Assembly (NCBI RefSeq): GCF_000686025.1
Contig: NZ_JMLQ01000006.1
Span: forward strand, 62,001 to 126,000
Direction: 5' to 3'
Source: Rhodococcus sp. UNC23MFCrub1.1
GTDB taxonomy: Bacteria > Actinomycetota > Actinomycetes > Mycobacteriales > Mycobacteriaceae
Length of the DNA stretch: 64,000 nt
Shown: positions 17,133 to 25,855 of the stretch, in pieces
How the letters are laid out: every line of letters begins with the position of its first letter
Numbering within the stretch: position 1 is the stretch's first letter
Notes under the pieces: generated by a model
The model's database searches: none
What the model saw: only the letters and a program-made list of their open reading frames with translations
What the model was told of the DNA's origin: nothing
Translations under genes and position numbers: made by a program

Positions 17133-18260
17133 TCAGTCCTTGCGGAGGTTGGTGCGGGGGATCTCCTCGGTACGGTCCGTCGTCCAGTCGTGGTCCGGTG
17201 CGGGTGAACCGGCGCCGGAGGTACGAGGTCCGGTCATGGGTCCGTCGGCCACCGGACGTGTTCCGCGGGTGGTGCGGCCGCCGCGCAGGAGCAGCACGAT
17301 GCCGACTGCCAGGAGGATGACGCCCAGAACGCCGGCGACGATCGGCACGGTGCGGCCGATCAGGGCGATCTGGTCCTTGCCGTCCTGTGCGCGACCGAGC
17401 TGGTAGGTGACGGTGTTGTCGTCGAAGCCGATGACGGCCTTGACGACGTCCACCTCGGGAGTTCCGGCGCGGCGTGCGTAGTACTGGTGCACGTCCTCCT
17501 GGCCCTTGACGATGACGCCGGTGACGGGCTCGACGTAGATGTCCCGGGTGTTCTCGTAGTACCGCGTCATCGTGATCGGCGTGGCGCCGCCGTCGACGCC
17601 CCACGTGCTCGCGGGGAGAGCGAGCTTGTTGGCCGGCGAGGGGACGACGGCGGACAGGTCCACCGCGGGGATGGTCTGCGTGTAGTGGTAGACCGTGACG
17701 CCCTCGATCTGCGTCTCCTCGACGAAGGTCATGTCGTAGCTCTCGCGGGCCACGGTGTCGAAGAAGGGGTAGGTCTGCTTCTGCGAGTCGAACGGGAACT
17801 TGTACTGCAGTCCGGTGTGCGGCACTTCCTCGGCCGGCTTGTCGGCCTGGCTCTGGATGGATCCGACCGGGTCGACCGGCATGGAGGACACGCGGTCCAG
17901 GCTCACGCGGTCGACGGTCGCGGTGAGCAGACCGGTGTCACCCTGTCGATCGGTGCGTCGCAGCGACGAGCCGGCCTGCACGGTGATGACGTCGGAGTTC
18001 GACGGCTCCTCCGTGGTGACGAAGCGCTGGGAGATCAGGGGGACGTTCTGATCCACGACGGCGGAACCCGCTGTGAGCGAACGCGAATCGAGCACCGACC
18101 CGGTGCCGGTGGACACGCTGGTGATCTCGAGGTCCAGCGGCGTCTTCTCGAGGCGCCCGACCGTGTACAGCGGGATCAGGATCGCGATGATCAGGAAGAA
18201 AGCTCCGAGCCCGATGAGGATCGGCGGGATCACACGCGTCGGTGTGGATCTGTTCGCCAT
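17133..18260 (-). CDS. DUF3068 (PorA-family) membrane protein, Rv0227c-like
   Basis: A 375-residue protein with a membrane helix near residues 10-35, a large extracytoplasmic domain and a second helix near residue 320 followed by a charged cytoplasmic tail. This is the DUF3068 architecture. The corynebacterial and mycobacterial proteins in this position (Rv0227c group) have been linked to lipomannan maturation and lipoarabinomannan synthesis. The ATG at 18260 begins MANRSTPTRV; no start further upstream is supported. Divergent from the TmaT-like acyltransferase, as in related genomes. Confidence 0.83.
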   Translation of the reverse strand: MANRSTPTRVIPPILIGLGAFFLIIAILIPLYTVGRLEKTPLDLEITSVSTGTGSVLDSRSLTAGSAVVDQNVPLISQRFVTTEEPSNSDVITVQAGSSLRRTDRQGDTGLLTATVDRVSLDRVSSMPVDPVGSIQSQADKPAEEVPHTGLQYKFPFDSQKQTYPFFDTVARESYDMTFVEETQIEGVTVYHYTQTIPAVDLSAVVPSPANKLALPASTWGVDGGATPITMTRYYENTRDIYVEPVTGVIVKGQEDVHQYYARRAGTPEVDVVKAVIGFDDNTVTYQLGRAQDGKDQIALIGRTVPIVAGVLGVILLAVGIVLLLRGGRTTRGTRPVADGPMTGPRTSGAGSPAPDHDWTTDRTEEIPRTNLRKD

Positions 18261-18376
18261 ACTGGAGGTCCCCTTTGTGCATGTGCACTTGTCAGTGCAT
18301 ACCGGCCGTGATGGGTCGAACACTAACGTATTGGGCCGCTCCGAGTTCGGGTGCGATGCGGCAGACTCTCCTGACG
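18261..18376. promoter_or_regulatory. Divergent region DUF3068 / acyltransferase with palindrome
   Basis: This 116-bp region contains the inverted repeat TGCACT-tgtc-AGTGCA at 18284-18299, about 24 bases upstream of the DUF3068 start. It overlaps a second GTGCAC hexamer. An operator controlling one or both envelope genes is plausible but unassigned. Confidence 0.4.
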
Positions 18377-19615
18377 ATGACCACTGCAGAGAAGGCCCGC
18401 GTCGATCCGCGCATCGGCGGATTCGTGCCCGCGCTCGAGGGGATGCGCGGTCTCGCGGCCGTCGGCGTGCTGCTGACCCACGTCGCGTTCCAGACGGGAT
18501 CGACGGGCACACCCCTCGTGGGCCCGCTGCTCGGCCGTCTCGATCTCGCGGTGGCCGTGTTCTTCGCGCTCTCGGGGTTCCTGCTGTGGCGACCCCACGC
18601 GGCCGCCGCGCGCGGCTCGCGGCCGAGGCCGTCCGTCCGTAGCTATCTGGTGCACCGCGCGGCACGCATCCTGCCCGCGTACTGGCTCGTGGTCGTCGTC
18701 GTGCTGGCCCTGCTGCCGGGTGCGGGTGGTGGCGTCCGGGTGTGGATCGCCAACCTGACCCTCGTGCAGGTGTTCGTCCCGTTGACGTTGACGCAGGGCA
18801 TGACCCAGATGTGGTCGCTGTCCGTCGAGGTGGCGTTCTATCTGCTGCTCCCGTTCATCGGGGTTGCCATGGCCGCGCTCCGCGGACCCCGAGCCCGTCT
18901 GCGCACGCCGGTGCTGGTCGGGGTGTCCGCCCTGTCGCTCGGGTGGACCTTTCTCCCGATCTCCACTGCGGACGGCGTGAACATCGAGAACTGGCTGCCC
19001 GGCTACCTGGCGTGGTTCGCGGCCGGGATGGTGGTGGCCGAGGCTGCTGCCGAGCTGGCAGTACGCGAGTCCCGACCGGTCTCCGACCTGCCCGCTGTCC
19101 CGCTGGTCGTCCGGATCGCGAGCCGACGATGGTTGCTCACCGGCATCGCGGCGGCGGCCTTCGCGGCGTCGTCGACACCGATCGCGGGCGCGCAGGACCT
19201 CACGACGCCGGCGGCATGGCAGTTCGCGGTCAAGGTGGCCTTGGGCGCCGTCGTCGCGTTCTGTCTCATCGCGCCCCTGGCCGTCGGAACGGGTGTCCGT
19301 ACCCGGTGGCTGTCGGGTCCGTTCGCGCTGATGATCGGCCGGTGGTCCTACGGCATCTTCATCTGGCATCTCGCGGTGCTGGCCGTGGTGTTCCCCGTGC
19401 TGGGGGTGTCCCCGTTCGGCGGGCAGTTCCTCCTCGTCGCCGGTGCGACGGTCGTGTTGACGCTGCCGGTCGCCGCGGCGAGCTACGCGCTGGTGGAGGA
19501 GCCGGTCCGTGTCGCACTGCGTCGGCGGGAAGCGCGCAGGGCCGACCGGATCCGGGCGAACGAGGGAAGCGCCGCGAGCGCCACGGCGCCGACGGATGCC
19601 AGCGCTGCGAGCTGA
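18377..19615 (+). CDS. tmaT: Membrane acyltransferase-3 family protein, TmaT/Rv0228-like
   Basis: A 412-residue multispanning acyltransferase. The first helix carries the catalytic-type histidine in GVLLTHVAF. The arginine motif HRAARILPAYW and WSLSVEVAFYLLLP are family hallmarks. In Corynebacterineae the orthologue TmaT acetylates trehalose monomycolate, which aids MmpL-dependent export, so it fits functionally with mmpL3 upstream. ATG 18377 is preferred because upstream residues are out of character. Its last 133 bases overlap the 3' end of aftD on the opposite strand. Confidence 0.82.
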   Translation: MTTAEKARVDPRIGGFVPALEGMRGLAAVGVLLTHVAFQTGSTGTPLVGPLLGRLDLAVAVFFALSGFLLWRPHAAAARGSRPRPSVRSYLVHRAARILPAYWLVVVVVLALLPGAGGGVRVWIANLTLVQVFVPLTLTQGMTQMWSLSVEVAFYLLLPFIGVAMAALRGPRARLRTPVLVGVSALSLGWTFLPISTADGVNIENWLPGYLAWFAAGMVVAEAAAELAVRESRPVSDLPAVPLVVRIASRRWLLTGIAAAAFAASSTPIAGAQDLTTPAAWQFAVKVALGAVVAFCLIAPLAVGTGVRTRWLSGPFALMIGRWSYGIFIWHLAVLAVVFPVLGVSPFGGQFLLVAGATVVLTLPVAAASYALVEEPVRVALRRREARRADRIRANEGSAASATAPTDASAAS

Positions 19616-22600
19616 ATGACGGCCGAGTGGCCGACGTACCCGTCGGGATCACGCCAGGGGCCGGTGGACAGCATCGCCCCGGCGACACTGAGTCCGAGCC
19701 CCGCGATCGCGACGAGCACACGACCGCGGACACGGGCTCCCCAGCGATGGTCGACGGCGGCGACCGCGACGGTGAGAACCGCCAGCCAGCCGAGTGCGGC
19801 GAGCCCACCGATGACCCACACGGCAGCGAACAGTCCCGCGTGGCCGACGAGGGCGGGTCGCCAGGTGGGTGTCGGTGCCGTCGCGGGGTCCGACGGGCGG
19901 CGCCGCATCGTCATCACGGCCAGAGCCGCGAGAAGCGCCAGGCCCGCGACGATCGCCGTGCGGTACCAGGTGTCGGCGGGGAATGTCATGGTCACCTCGC
20001 CCGAGAGGCCGGCGGGGAGAATCCACCCCTGCTGCCACCCGTTCACGATCACCGGGGTGAGCACCTCGCCGTCCGGGCGCGTTGCCACCCATCCCGGGTT
20101 GGTGCTCTCGGGCACCACGAGAATGCGCTGAGTCGAGGACCCGGTCACGACGACGCGGCGGGTGTCGGCGGTCCACTCGTCCGCGGTGACCGCCACGGGC
20201 GTGGGGCCGGCGCCCGGGAACGCAGCGAGTGGTGCCGTGCGCAGCACGACGCTGTCGACGACGAAGGCGTCGCCCGGGTCCACCGACACGGACTGCGAGC
20301 CCGACGGCAGCGGAACAGGATTGGAGACGTTCGCCGCGACGGGGACATCGCCCTCGCAGAGAGACGCACGGATCGGTGCGCCGGTGGCCAACGCCCCGGC
20401 TGTCGTCGAGACGGCGGTGCGGACGAGCTGGTCCGCGATGGTCAGGGTGGGGCCGGTCGCGCACGACGTCACGATCGGGCGGTCGGGATCGAACGCCGCC
20501 CCCGCGGACGCGGTACCGGATTCGGAGAGCACCGTGATCTCGGCCAGACCGGGAGGCCGTACCTGGTCGAATCCCAGTGCCGTGCGGTCGAGTACGTCGT
20601 CCCAGTCCAGCAGCGAGACGATGATCTGGTCGGTCACCGCTGGTTCGAGGGACACTCTGGTGTCGCCGTCCGCGTCGACGTCGCGGACCTGGGGGCCGGT
20701 CCCGAGGTTCACGGCGATCCTGGTCGGATGAGACGGCAGTGCGCCGAGGCTCTGGGCGATGTCGAGCCCGTCGACCGAAACGGGTTGCGGCAGTTCGAGA
20801 GTGACGGTGGGATACGTTCCGGCCCGGCCCTCGATCGAGTCCTGACTCGCGGTCCAGGACGTGCGGTCGTCGCCGTCCGTGAGGGCGAAGGTCGACCCCC
20901 GGACGTCGGTGACCTCGGCCGCACCCCGAGCCTGCGGACGTGTGGCGTCCTGCAGGAGATCCTCCAGCGCGGACGACTGACGCGAGCGCAGCCAGAGTTC
21001 GGGGGTCACCGCCGTGCCACTGGGAACCGAGAGCGTGCGCTGGAAACTGTCGAGTTCCTCGGGTTCGACGGCTACGCCACCCGCGCAGCGCACTCGATCG
21101 GGCGTGTCGACGCATCCTGTCCGGCCCGGAAGCTCCTGTGCCAGATTCCATCCCGTCACCGTGACGCCGTCAGCCGGAGCCGGCATCTCCGTGAGGTGCC
21201 GGACGACCACCGGTGTCGGTGCATCGGGATCCGTATAATCGGTGAGGCGAAGGTCGCTGACGCCGAACTGTGCTCCGACCGAACCGTTCTCGGTCTCGGT
21301 AGCTGTCACCCGGATTCGCGTCGTCGTGCCGGCGGGCAGTGAGACGGTCACCGGATCGCCCGGTTCGGTGATGCGTGCGGCTGCGGTCCCGTTGTCCGTC
21401 TCGATCTCGACCCATTTCACCGGTGACCCCAGAGCGCCGGGGCTGGTGCGGAAGTCGAGCAGGCCGGACTGCACCGGGCGATCGAGGTCGAGCTGGATCC
21501 ACTGACCGACCGAGCTCTCGAGGCCGTTGCTCACCCAACTCGTCGCGGCGTCGCCGTCGACGGCCGCCGCCGGACCGTTGCCGGGCGAGGCGCCGCCGAA
21601 CTGGGTGGCGTCCGATGCCGAGGAGGAGACGGACACCCGGGCACCGGACCACGCGCCCTCGACCAGCGGCGCACCGTCGACCGGATAGTCGGGCACGAGA
21701 TTGAGTGTGCGGCGGGGATCGTCGGGTGTGCGCAGGGCGCTGCTGTGATCGTCGACGGAGCCGAAGTCCACCTCGCGGTTCATCGGGGTGTCCGTCACCA
21801 GGACGTCGTCGACCGTGAGCCCGGCGGCCCGGGCGTCGCCGTCGAGAAGTACCGGTCCCGCCGGAGTCGGGTCCAGGCCGCCGCGCTCGCGGTGCTCGTT
21901 CAGGCGAGTGAGGACCTCGGGCCCGCCCTGCACTCGGGGCACGTCGTCGGCCACCACCGTGTACGGGCCGGCAACGGCGGGGGTGCCGGGTGTCGCCTCG
22001 AAGATCTCGATCGCGGGGTAGGTGGGCCGCAGGTCGGAGTCGGCGACGATGCCGTCCACCCGTCCGGGCCCGATGTCGTCGCCGAAGGTCGCGACCCGCT
22101 CGAGCCCGGGCGAGTTCTCGATGCTCTGATGCGCCAGCGAGGTCCGGGTCGAACGCGACGTCTCGGGGTCGAGATCGTTGCGCATCACCAGGTAGCGGAC
22201 GTTCATCGATGCCAGCGTGTCGGCGAGTCCGTCGGACGGTCTGCCGTCCGCGAGAAGCCGTTGCACCGAGTCGAGGGCGCGGATCGCGCCGGGCGGCACC
22301 AACGGGACCGCGTCACGGACGGCCCACGGCGAGGCCGCCAACGCCTGCAACGGTTCGTCCCGCGTCAGCCCCCACAGCTGAGCGGCCAGGGGCGCACCGG
22401 GAACGACGAGCGCGCGGGACTCCTCGGCTCCGGTGCCCGCGTGGTCGGCCAACCAGCCCGCCGCGTCGGACCATTCGGCCGGAACGGTCTCGTACGCGCC
22501 CCGCGGCGCGAGCCGCCCGGTCCAGGCCAGCGAGGTCGAGACGGTGAGTGCCACCAGGACGAGTGCGGCGAAAGCGACGAGGGGCTCCCGTTCCGGGTGC

Positions 22601-23796
22601 GACGCCGCGCGACGCCAGCGAGGCGACGGCACCGAACCCGGCAGCGGCACCTGCGCCAGCAACTGTGCGAGGCCCAGCGCCAACGGCAGTCGGATCACCG
22701 GTTCCAGCTTGTGGATGTTGCGCAGCGGCGCACCGGACGTGTCGAGGAACAGTCGCACCTGCTCGGAGACGGGGGAGGCCAGTCCGCCGACGTACCCGGC
22801 GGTCATGCCCACGAGCCCGATCAGCAGCACCAGGGTCAGCCGACCGCGTGCCGGCATCGACCGCATGCAGAGCCCGGCCATTCCCGCCGCGGCCACGACG
22901 GCAGAGGCGATCACCGCGGCGGGTTGTGTCACCACCACAGCGCCGGCGATGCGTTCCGGCGAGACGAACGGTGTCCAGCTGCTCGTGCCGCGCAGGACCT
23001 CCACCAGCGAGGCCCACTGCGTCGTCGTGCCGGCCGACTCGATGTAGTCGAGGAACGGTGGACTGACGCCGCGCAGGATGAAGAGGGGAACCAGCCACCA
23101 CGTCGTCGCGGCGACGAGACACCCGATCCACCACAGCGAGAACCGGCGCCACCGGGCGTCCGGCCTGTGCGCGAGCCACCACACGACCGCCACGAGGGTG
23201 GCTGCCGCCGTCGCCACGGCGTTCACGGCACCCATCGCCGCGACGGCCAGCGCCGAACACGCGGCGGCGCGCGGAATGCTCACGGAGCGGCCGGAGAAGA
23301 CGCGGACCAGGGGGATCAGTACCCATGGCGCCAGCATCATCGGCAGTGACTCGGAACTGATCGACCCCAGGGTGGTGATCACCCGCGGAGCGAGGACGAA
23401 CGCGAGCGCACCCACCACCCGCGACCCGCGGCTCCCGACCCCGAGGGCCTCGCACAAGCGCAGGACACCCCAGAACCCGAGAAAGATCAGCACCGCCCAC
23501 CACAGGCGCTGCGTCACCCACCCGGGCAGCCCCAGCACGTCACCGAGGGCGAAGAACGACCCGTGCGGGAAGAAGTAGCCGTACGCCTGGTTCTGTACCT
23601 GGCCGAAGGTGGCGTCGGACGTCCACAGATGGGACGCACGCGAGAGGAACCCCAGCGGGTTCTGCGTCAGGTCGTACTTGGTGTCGGCGACGGTCAGGCC
23701 GGGAGCCTGCAGGAACGCCAGGACCAGCGCACCGACCGCGGAGAAGAAACGCCACCGGGCCCCTACGGGCGCGGTGACGGGAGCATCGGACGTCAG
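19483..23796 (-). CDS. aftD: Alpha-(1->3)-arabinofuranosyltransferase AftD, apparent CTG start
   Basis: A large GT-C enzyme (1437 residues from the CTG at 23796) that adds arabinofuranose branches to arabinogalactan and lipoarabinomannan from a decaprenyl-phosphate donor. An N-terminal helix is followed by the conserved loop ADTKYDLTQNPLGF (residues 37-50), where the GT-C acidic residue lies. About ten more helices, a long periplasmic region with carbohydrate-binding-like beta domains, and C-terminal helices follow. No ATG, GTG or TTG lies in frame before the conserved region; the first is GTG 23538, which would remove 86 residues. The CTG overlaps the DUF2613 stop in CTGA fashion. Syntenic with Rv0236c. 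Confidence 0.88.
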   Translation of the reverse strand: MTSDAPVTAPVGARWRFFSAVGALVLAFLQAPGLTVADTKYDLTQNPLGFLSRASHLWTSDATFGQVQNQAYGYFFPHGSFFALGDVLGLPGWVTQRLWWAVLIFLGFWGVLRLCEALGVGSRGSRVVGALAFVLAPRVITTLGSISSESLPMMLAPWVLIPLVRVFSGRSVSIPRAAACSALAVAAMGAVNAVATAAATLVAVVWWLAHRPDARWRRFSLWWIGCLVAATTWWLVPLFILRGVSPPFLDYIESAGTTTQWASLVEVLRGTSSWTPFVSPERIAGAVVVTQPAAVIASAVVAAAGMAGLCMRSMPARGRLTLVLLIGLVGMTAGYVGGLASPVSEQVRLFLDTSGAPLRNIHKLEPVIRLPLALGLAQLLAQVPLPGSVPSPRWRRAASHPEREPLVAFAALVLVALTVSTSLAWTGRLAPRGAYETVPAEWSDAAGWLADHAGTGAEESRALVVPGAPLAAQLWGLTRDEPLQALAASPWAVRDAVPLVPPGAIRALDSVQRLLADGRPSDGLADTLASMNVRYLVMRNDLDPETSRSTRTSLAHQSIENSPGLERVATFGDDIGPGRVDGIVADSDLRPTYPAIEIFEATPGTPAVAGPYTVVADDVPRVQGGPEVLTRLNEHRERGGLDPTPAGPVLLDGDARAAGLTVDDVLVTDTPMNREVDFGSVDDHSSALRTPDDPRRTLNLVPDYPVDGAPLVEGAWSGARVSVSSSASDATQFGGASPGNGPAAAVDGDAATSWVSNGLESSVGQWIQLDLDRPVQSGLLDFRTSPGALGSPVKWVEIETDNGTAAARITEPGDPVTVSLPAGTTTRIRVTATETENGSVGAQFGVSDLRLTDYTDPDAPTPVVVRHLTEMPAPADGVTVTGWNLAQELPGRTGCVDTPDRVRCAGGVAVEPEELDSFQRTLSVPSGTAVTPELWLRSRQSSALEDLLQDATRPQARGAAEVTDVRGSTFALTDGDDRTSWTASQDSIEGRAGTYPTVTLELPQPVSVDGLDIAQSLGALPSHPTRIAVNLGTGPQVRDVDADGDTRVSLEPAVTDQIIVSLLDWDDVLDRTALGFDQVRPPGLAEITVLSESGTASAGAAFDPDRPIVTSCATGPTLTIADQLVRTAVSTTAGALATGAPIRASLCEGDVPVAANVSNPVPLPSGSQSVSVDPGDAFVVDSVVLRTAPLAAFPGAGPTPVAVTADEWTADTRRVVVTGSSTQRILVVPESTNPGWVATRPDGEVLTPVIVNGWQQGWILPAGLSGEVTMTFPADTWYRTAIVAGLALLAALAVMTMRRRPSDPATAPTPTWRPALVGHAGLFAAVWVIGGLAALGWLAVLTVAVAAVDHRWGARVRGRVLVAIAGLGLSVAGAMLSTGPWRDPDGYVGHSAVIQLAALASVGAVALAALPSFARIRSALRASRRRSATRTGSSTSA

Positions 23797-23954
23797 CGGC
23801 TGCCGTACTCGACCTGGTTGAGGAGGGAGGACTCGGCGTTACCGGAACGATCGACCTCGGGGCGGGTGTCGGACGAGGCGGCGGCAGTGGCGCCGAACAC
23901 CACGGCCACTCCCAGCACGACGCCGATGACGGCACTGATCGCTGCGGATTTCAC
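23793..23954 (-). CDS. Small DUF2613-type secreted/membrane peptide, Rv0236A-like
   Basis: A 53-residue protein: one N-terminal hydrophobic helix (residues 3-26, AAISAVIGVVLGVAVVFGAT) and a short polar tail. It matches the size and position of Rv0236A (DUF2613), found directly upstream of aftD. Start is GTG 23954. Read on the minus strand, TAGGTT (23961-23966) sits six bases upstream, indicating leaderless transcription. Its TGA overlaps the proposed CTG of aftD, so translation of aftD is probably coupled to it. Function is unknown; an accessory to AftD is an inference from the fixed linkage. Confidence 0.78.
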   Translation of the reverse strand: MKSAAISAVIGVVLGVAVVFGATAAASSDTRPEVDRSGNAESSLLNQVEYGSR

Positions 23955-23971
23955 GAGCAGAACCTATCACT

Positions 23972-24056
23972 TCGACCGGCCAACGGCCTGCCCGTTCACC
24001 TCGACCGGCCTCCGGCCTGCCCGTTCACCTCGACCGGCCTCCGGCCTGCCCGTCAC
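23972..24056. repeat. Three tandem 29-bp copies of the dispersed repeat
   Basis: Units start at 23972, 24001 and 24030, each reading TCGACCGGCC(AA/TC)CGGCCTGCCCG in this strand and ending in TTCACC (the last is truncated at CAC). The reverse complement is the GGCAGGCCGGAGGCCGGTCGA core seen at 12094, 16096 and 17113. The array lies between the uspA stop and the promoter of the DUF2613-aftD operon. Confidence 0.9.
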
Positions 24057-24524
24057 TCATCTGCCGGGCGGCACGATCAGTACAGGGCGATGGCTGTGCT
24101 TGAGCACGAGATCGGCACAGGACGACTGCAGCAGCGACCGCAGACCGGTCCGGCCGCGCGTCCCGGTGACGATGATGTCGGCGTTCACCTCGTCCGCCGT
24201 CTCGACGATGGTGGTCCAGATGGCGGAGTGCGACTCCTCGCAGCGCCCGTCGGCGTTGATGCCGGCGCGGACGGCCAGCTCGAGGCCCTCGCTGTTGGTG
24301 ACCTTCGCGTCGGCGAGTGCGATGTCCTCGGTCTGCTCGTCCGGCAGCCACTCCGGCGCCATCACTCCGGACAGGCCGGACATGCGGGCCGCCTGTCGCA
24401 CCATCGGTTCCCACGCGGTGAGCACGATGGCGCGTTTCGCCTGAAGGAATCTGCCGGCGTAGTCCACCGCCCTGCGCGCATTGTCCGAACCGTCGTACGC
24501 GATCAACATGACGTCACACGACAT
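24057..24524 (-). CDS. Universal stress protein (UspA family)
   Basis: A single-domain UspA protein of 155 residues. The N-terminal strand VMLIAYDGSDNARRAVDYA carries the expected Asp. The C-terminal ATP-binding region reads GTRGRTGLRSLLQSS before a VLIVPP end strand; the usual G(S/T) after the nine-residue spacer is SS here, so nucleotide binding may be altered. A GGAGG Shine-Dalgarno precedes the ATG. It is divergent from lpqI, with 85 bp between the starts. Confidence 0.86.
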   Translation of the reverse strand: MSCDVMLIAYDGSDNARRAVDYAGRFLQAKRAIVLTAWEPMVRQAARMSGLSGVMAPEWLPDEQTEDIALADAKVTNSEGLELAVRAGINADGRCEESHSAIWTTIVETADEVNADIIVTGTRGRTGLRSLLQSSCADLVLKHSHRPVLIVPPGR

Positions 24525-24596
24525 GAGAGCCTCCAGGCTTGTGGCGGTGGCTGACGATCTTACCGTCGCGGTCGGGTCGCGGGGAGGCTCACGCGA

Positions 24597-24602
24597 TAAC
24601 GT
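24597..24602 (+). promoter_or_regulatory. Candidate -10 box of leaderless lpqI transcript
   Basis: TAACGT lies seven bases before the lpqI ATG at 24610 and no Shine-Dalgarno is present. Both points fit a leaderless promoter. Confidence 0.55.
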
Positions 24603-24609
24603 TTCGGGT

Positions 24610-25791
24610 ATGTACCTGCGCCGAGTTCTGACCCTGGTCGCGACGTGCGCGATCGCCACGACGGCGTGCGGGACGGGGGACGCGGCGGCTCCCGCACCCA
24701 CCACCACCGGTGCGGCCACGGCATCGCCCTCGGCTCCCTCGGCGGTCGTGTCGACGTCCGAGATGCCTGCGGCCACGCCCGATGCGTGCGCCACCGCTAT
24801 CGACGCCATGACGCTGCGGCAGCGGCTCGCCCAGCTGTTGACAGTCGGGGTCACCGGGACCGACGACGCCGTGGCGGTGGTGGGCGCCGAGCAGGTGGGT
24901 GGTGTGTTCGTGGGTAGCTGGACCGACAAGACGATGCTCACCGGCGGCGGTGTCGATCGCATGCAGTCGGCCGCCACCGTGCCCGTCATGGTGACGATCG
25001 ACGAGGAGGGCGGCCGGGTGTCGCGGGCAGCCGACCTCCTCGGTTCGGTGCCCTCGGCACGCGAGACCGCCGCCACCATGACCCCCGAGCAGACGTACGA
25101 GATGTGGCTCGAGCGCGGACGTGGACTGAAGGATCTCGGCATCACCGTCGACTTCGCTCCCGACGTGGACGTCAGCAGCCAGCCCGACGACTCGGTGATC
25201 GGTGACCGGTCCTACTCGGACGATCCCGCCACCGTCGTCGCGTACGCCGGAGCTGCTGCGCGCGGTCTCCGCGACGCCGGGGTGATGCCCGTGATCAAGC
25301 ACTTCCCGGGGCACGGCTCCGGATCGGGCGACTCGCACACCGGCGCCGTCACGACACCGCCGCTGTCCGAACTGCAGGCCCGCGACCTGGTTCCGTTCCG
25401 CGATCTCATGTCCACCGGAGTGGGTGCCATGGTCGGACACCTCGACGTTCCGGGCCTGACGACGGAGGGCGTGCCCGCCAGTATCAGTCCCGCCGCGATG
25501 GCACTGCTGCGTGACGGCACCGGCTACGGGGCGGCGCCGTTCACCGGCCCGATCTTCACCGACGACCTGTCCGGCATGGCGGCGATCACGTCGCGACTGG
25601 GCATCGAGGACGCGGCGCTGGCCGCCCTCGTCGCCGGGGCCGACGTCGCCCTCTGGATCACCACCGACGCGGTGCCGAGCGTCCTCGACCGTCTCGAGGC
25701 GGCCGTGGCGTCCGGGGAGTTGAGCGATGCGCGCGTGGACGACGCGGCCCGGACCGTCCTCACGGCCAAGGGAGCCCTCGGCTGCCCCTGA
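24610..25791 (+). CDS. lpqI: LpqI-type GH3 beta-N-acetylglucosaminidase lipoprotein
   Basis: A 393-residue glycoside hydrolase family 3 enzyme that trims GlcNAc from muropeptides during cell-wall recycling. The N-terminus is a lipoprotein signal: MYLRRVLTLVATCAIATTAC, with C20 as the predicted lipidated residue, then a Thr/Ala/Pro linker. The catalytic domain holds the NagZ-type motif KHFPGHG and GDSHTGAV, whose Asp/His dyad is the general acid/base. FTDDLSGMAAI carries the nucleophile Asp. The position after aftD and before the TetR gene mirrors Rv0237. Confidence 0.92.
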   Translation: MYLRRVLTLVATCAIATTACGTGDAAAPAPTTTGAATASPSAPSAVVSTSEMPAATPDACATAIDAMTLRQRLAQLLTVGVTGTDDAVAVVGAEQVGGVFVGSWTDKTMLTGGGVDRMQSAATVPVMVTIDEEGGRVSRAADLLGSVPSARETAATMTPEQTYEMWLERGRGLKDLGITVDFAPDVDVSSQPDDSVIGDRSYSDDPATVVAYAGAAARGLRDAGVMPVIKHFPGHGSGSGDSHTGAVTTPPLSELQARDLVPFRDLMSTGVGAMVGHLDVPGLTTEGVPASISPAAMALLRDGTGYGAAPFTGPIFTDDLSGMAAITSRLGIEDAALAALVAGADVALWITTDAVPSVLDRLEAAVASGELSDARVDDAARTVLTAKGALGCP

Positions 25792-25855
25792 CTCGTCCCG
25801 CGGACGGTGACGTAGAGTCGGGAGGTCGTACGGCGGACAGCTCCGGGGAGGACGC

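Noticed and set aside
23536..23538. GTG at 23538 as the aftD start
   Set aside because: It would cut off 86 residues with clear AftD-like sequence, including the first helix and the conserved DTKYDL loop.
23972..24056. CRISPR array
   Set aside because: The 29-bp units are directly tandem with no spacers between them.
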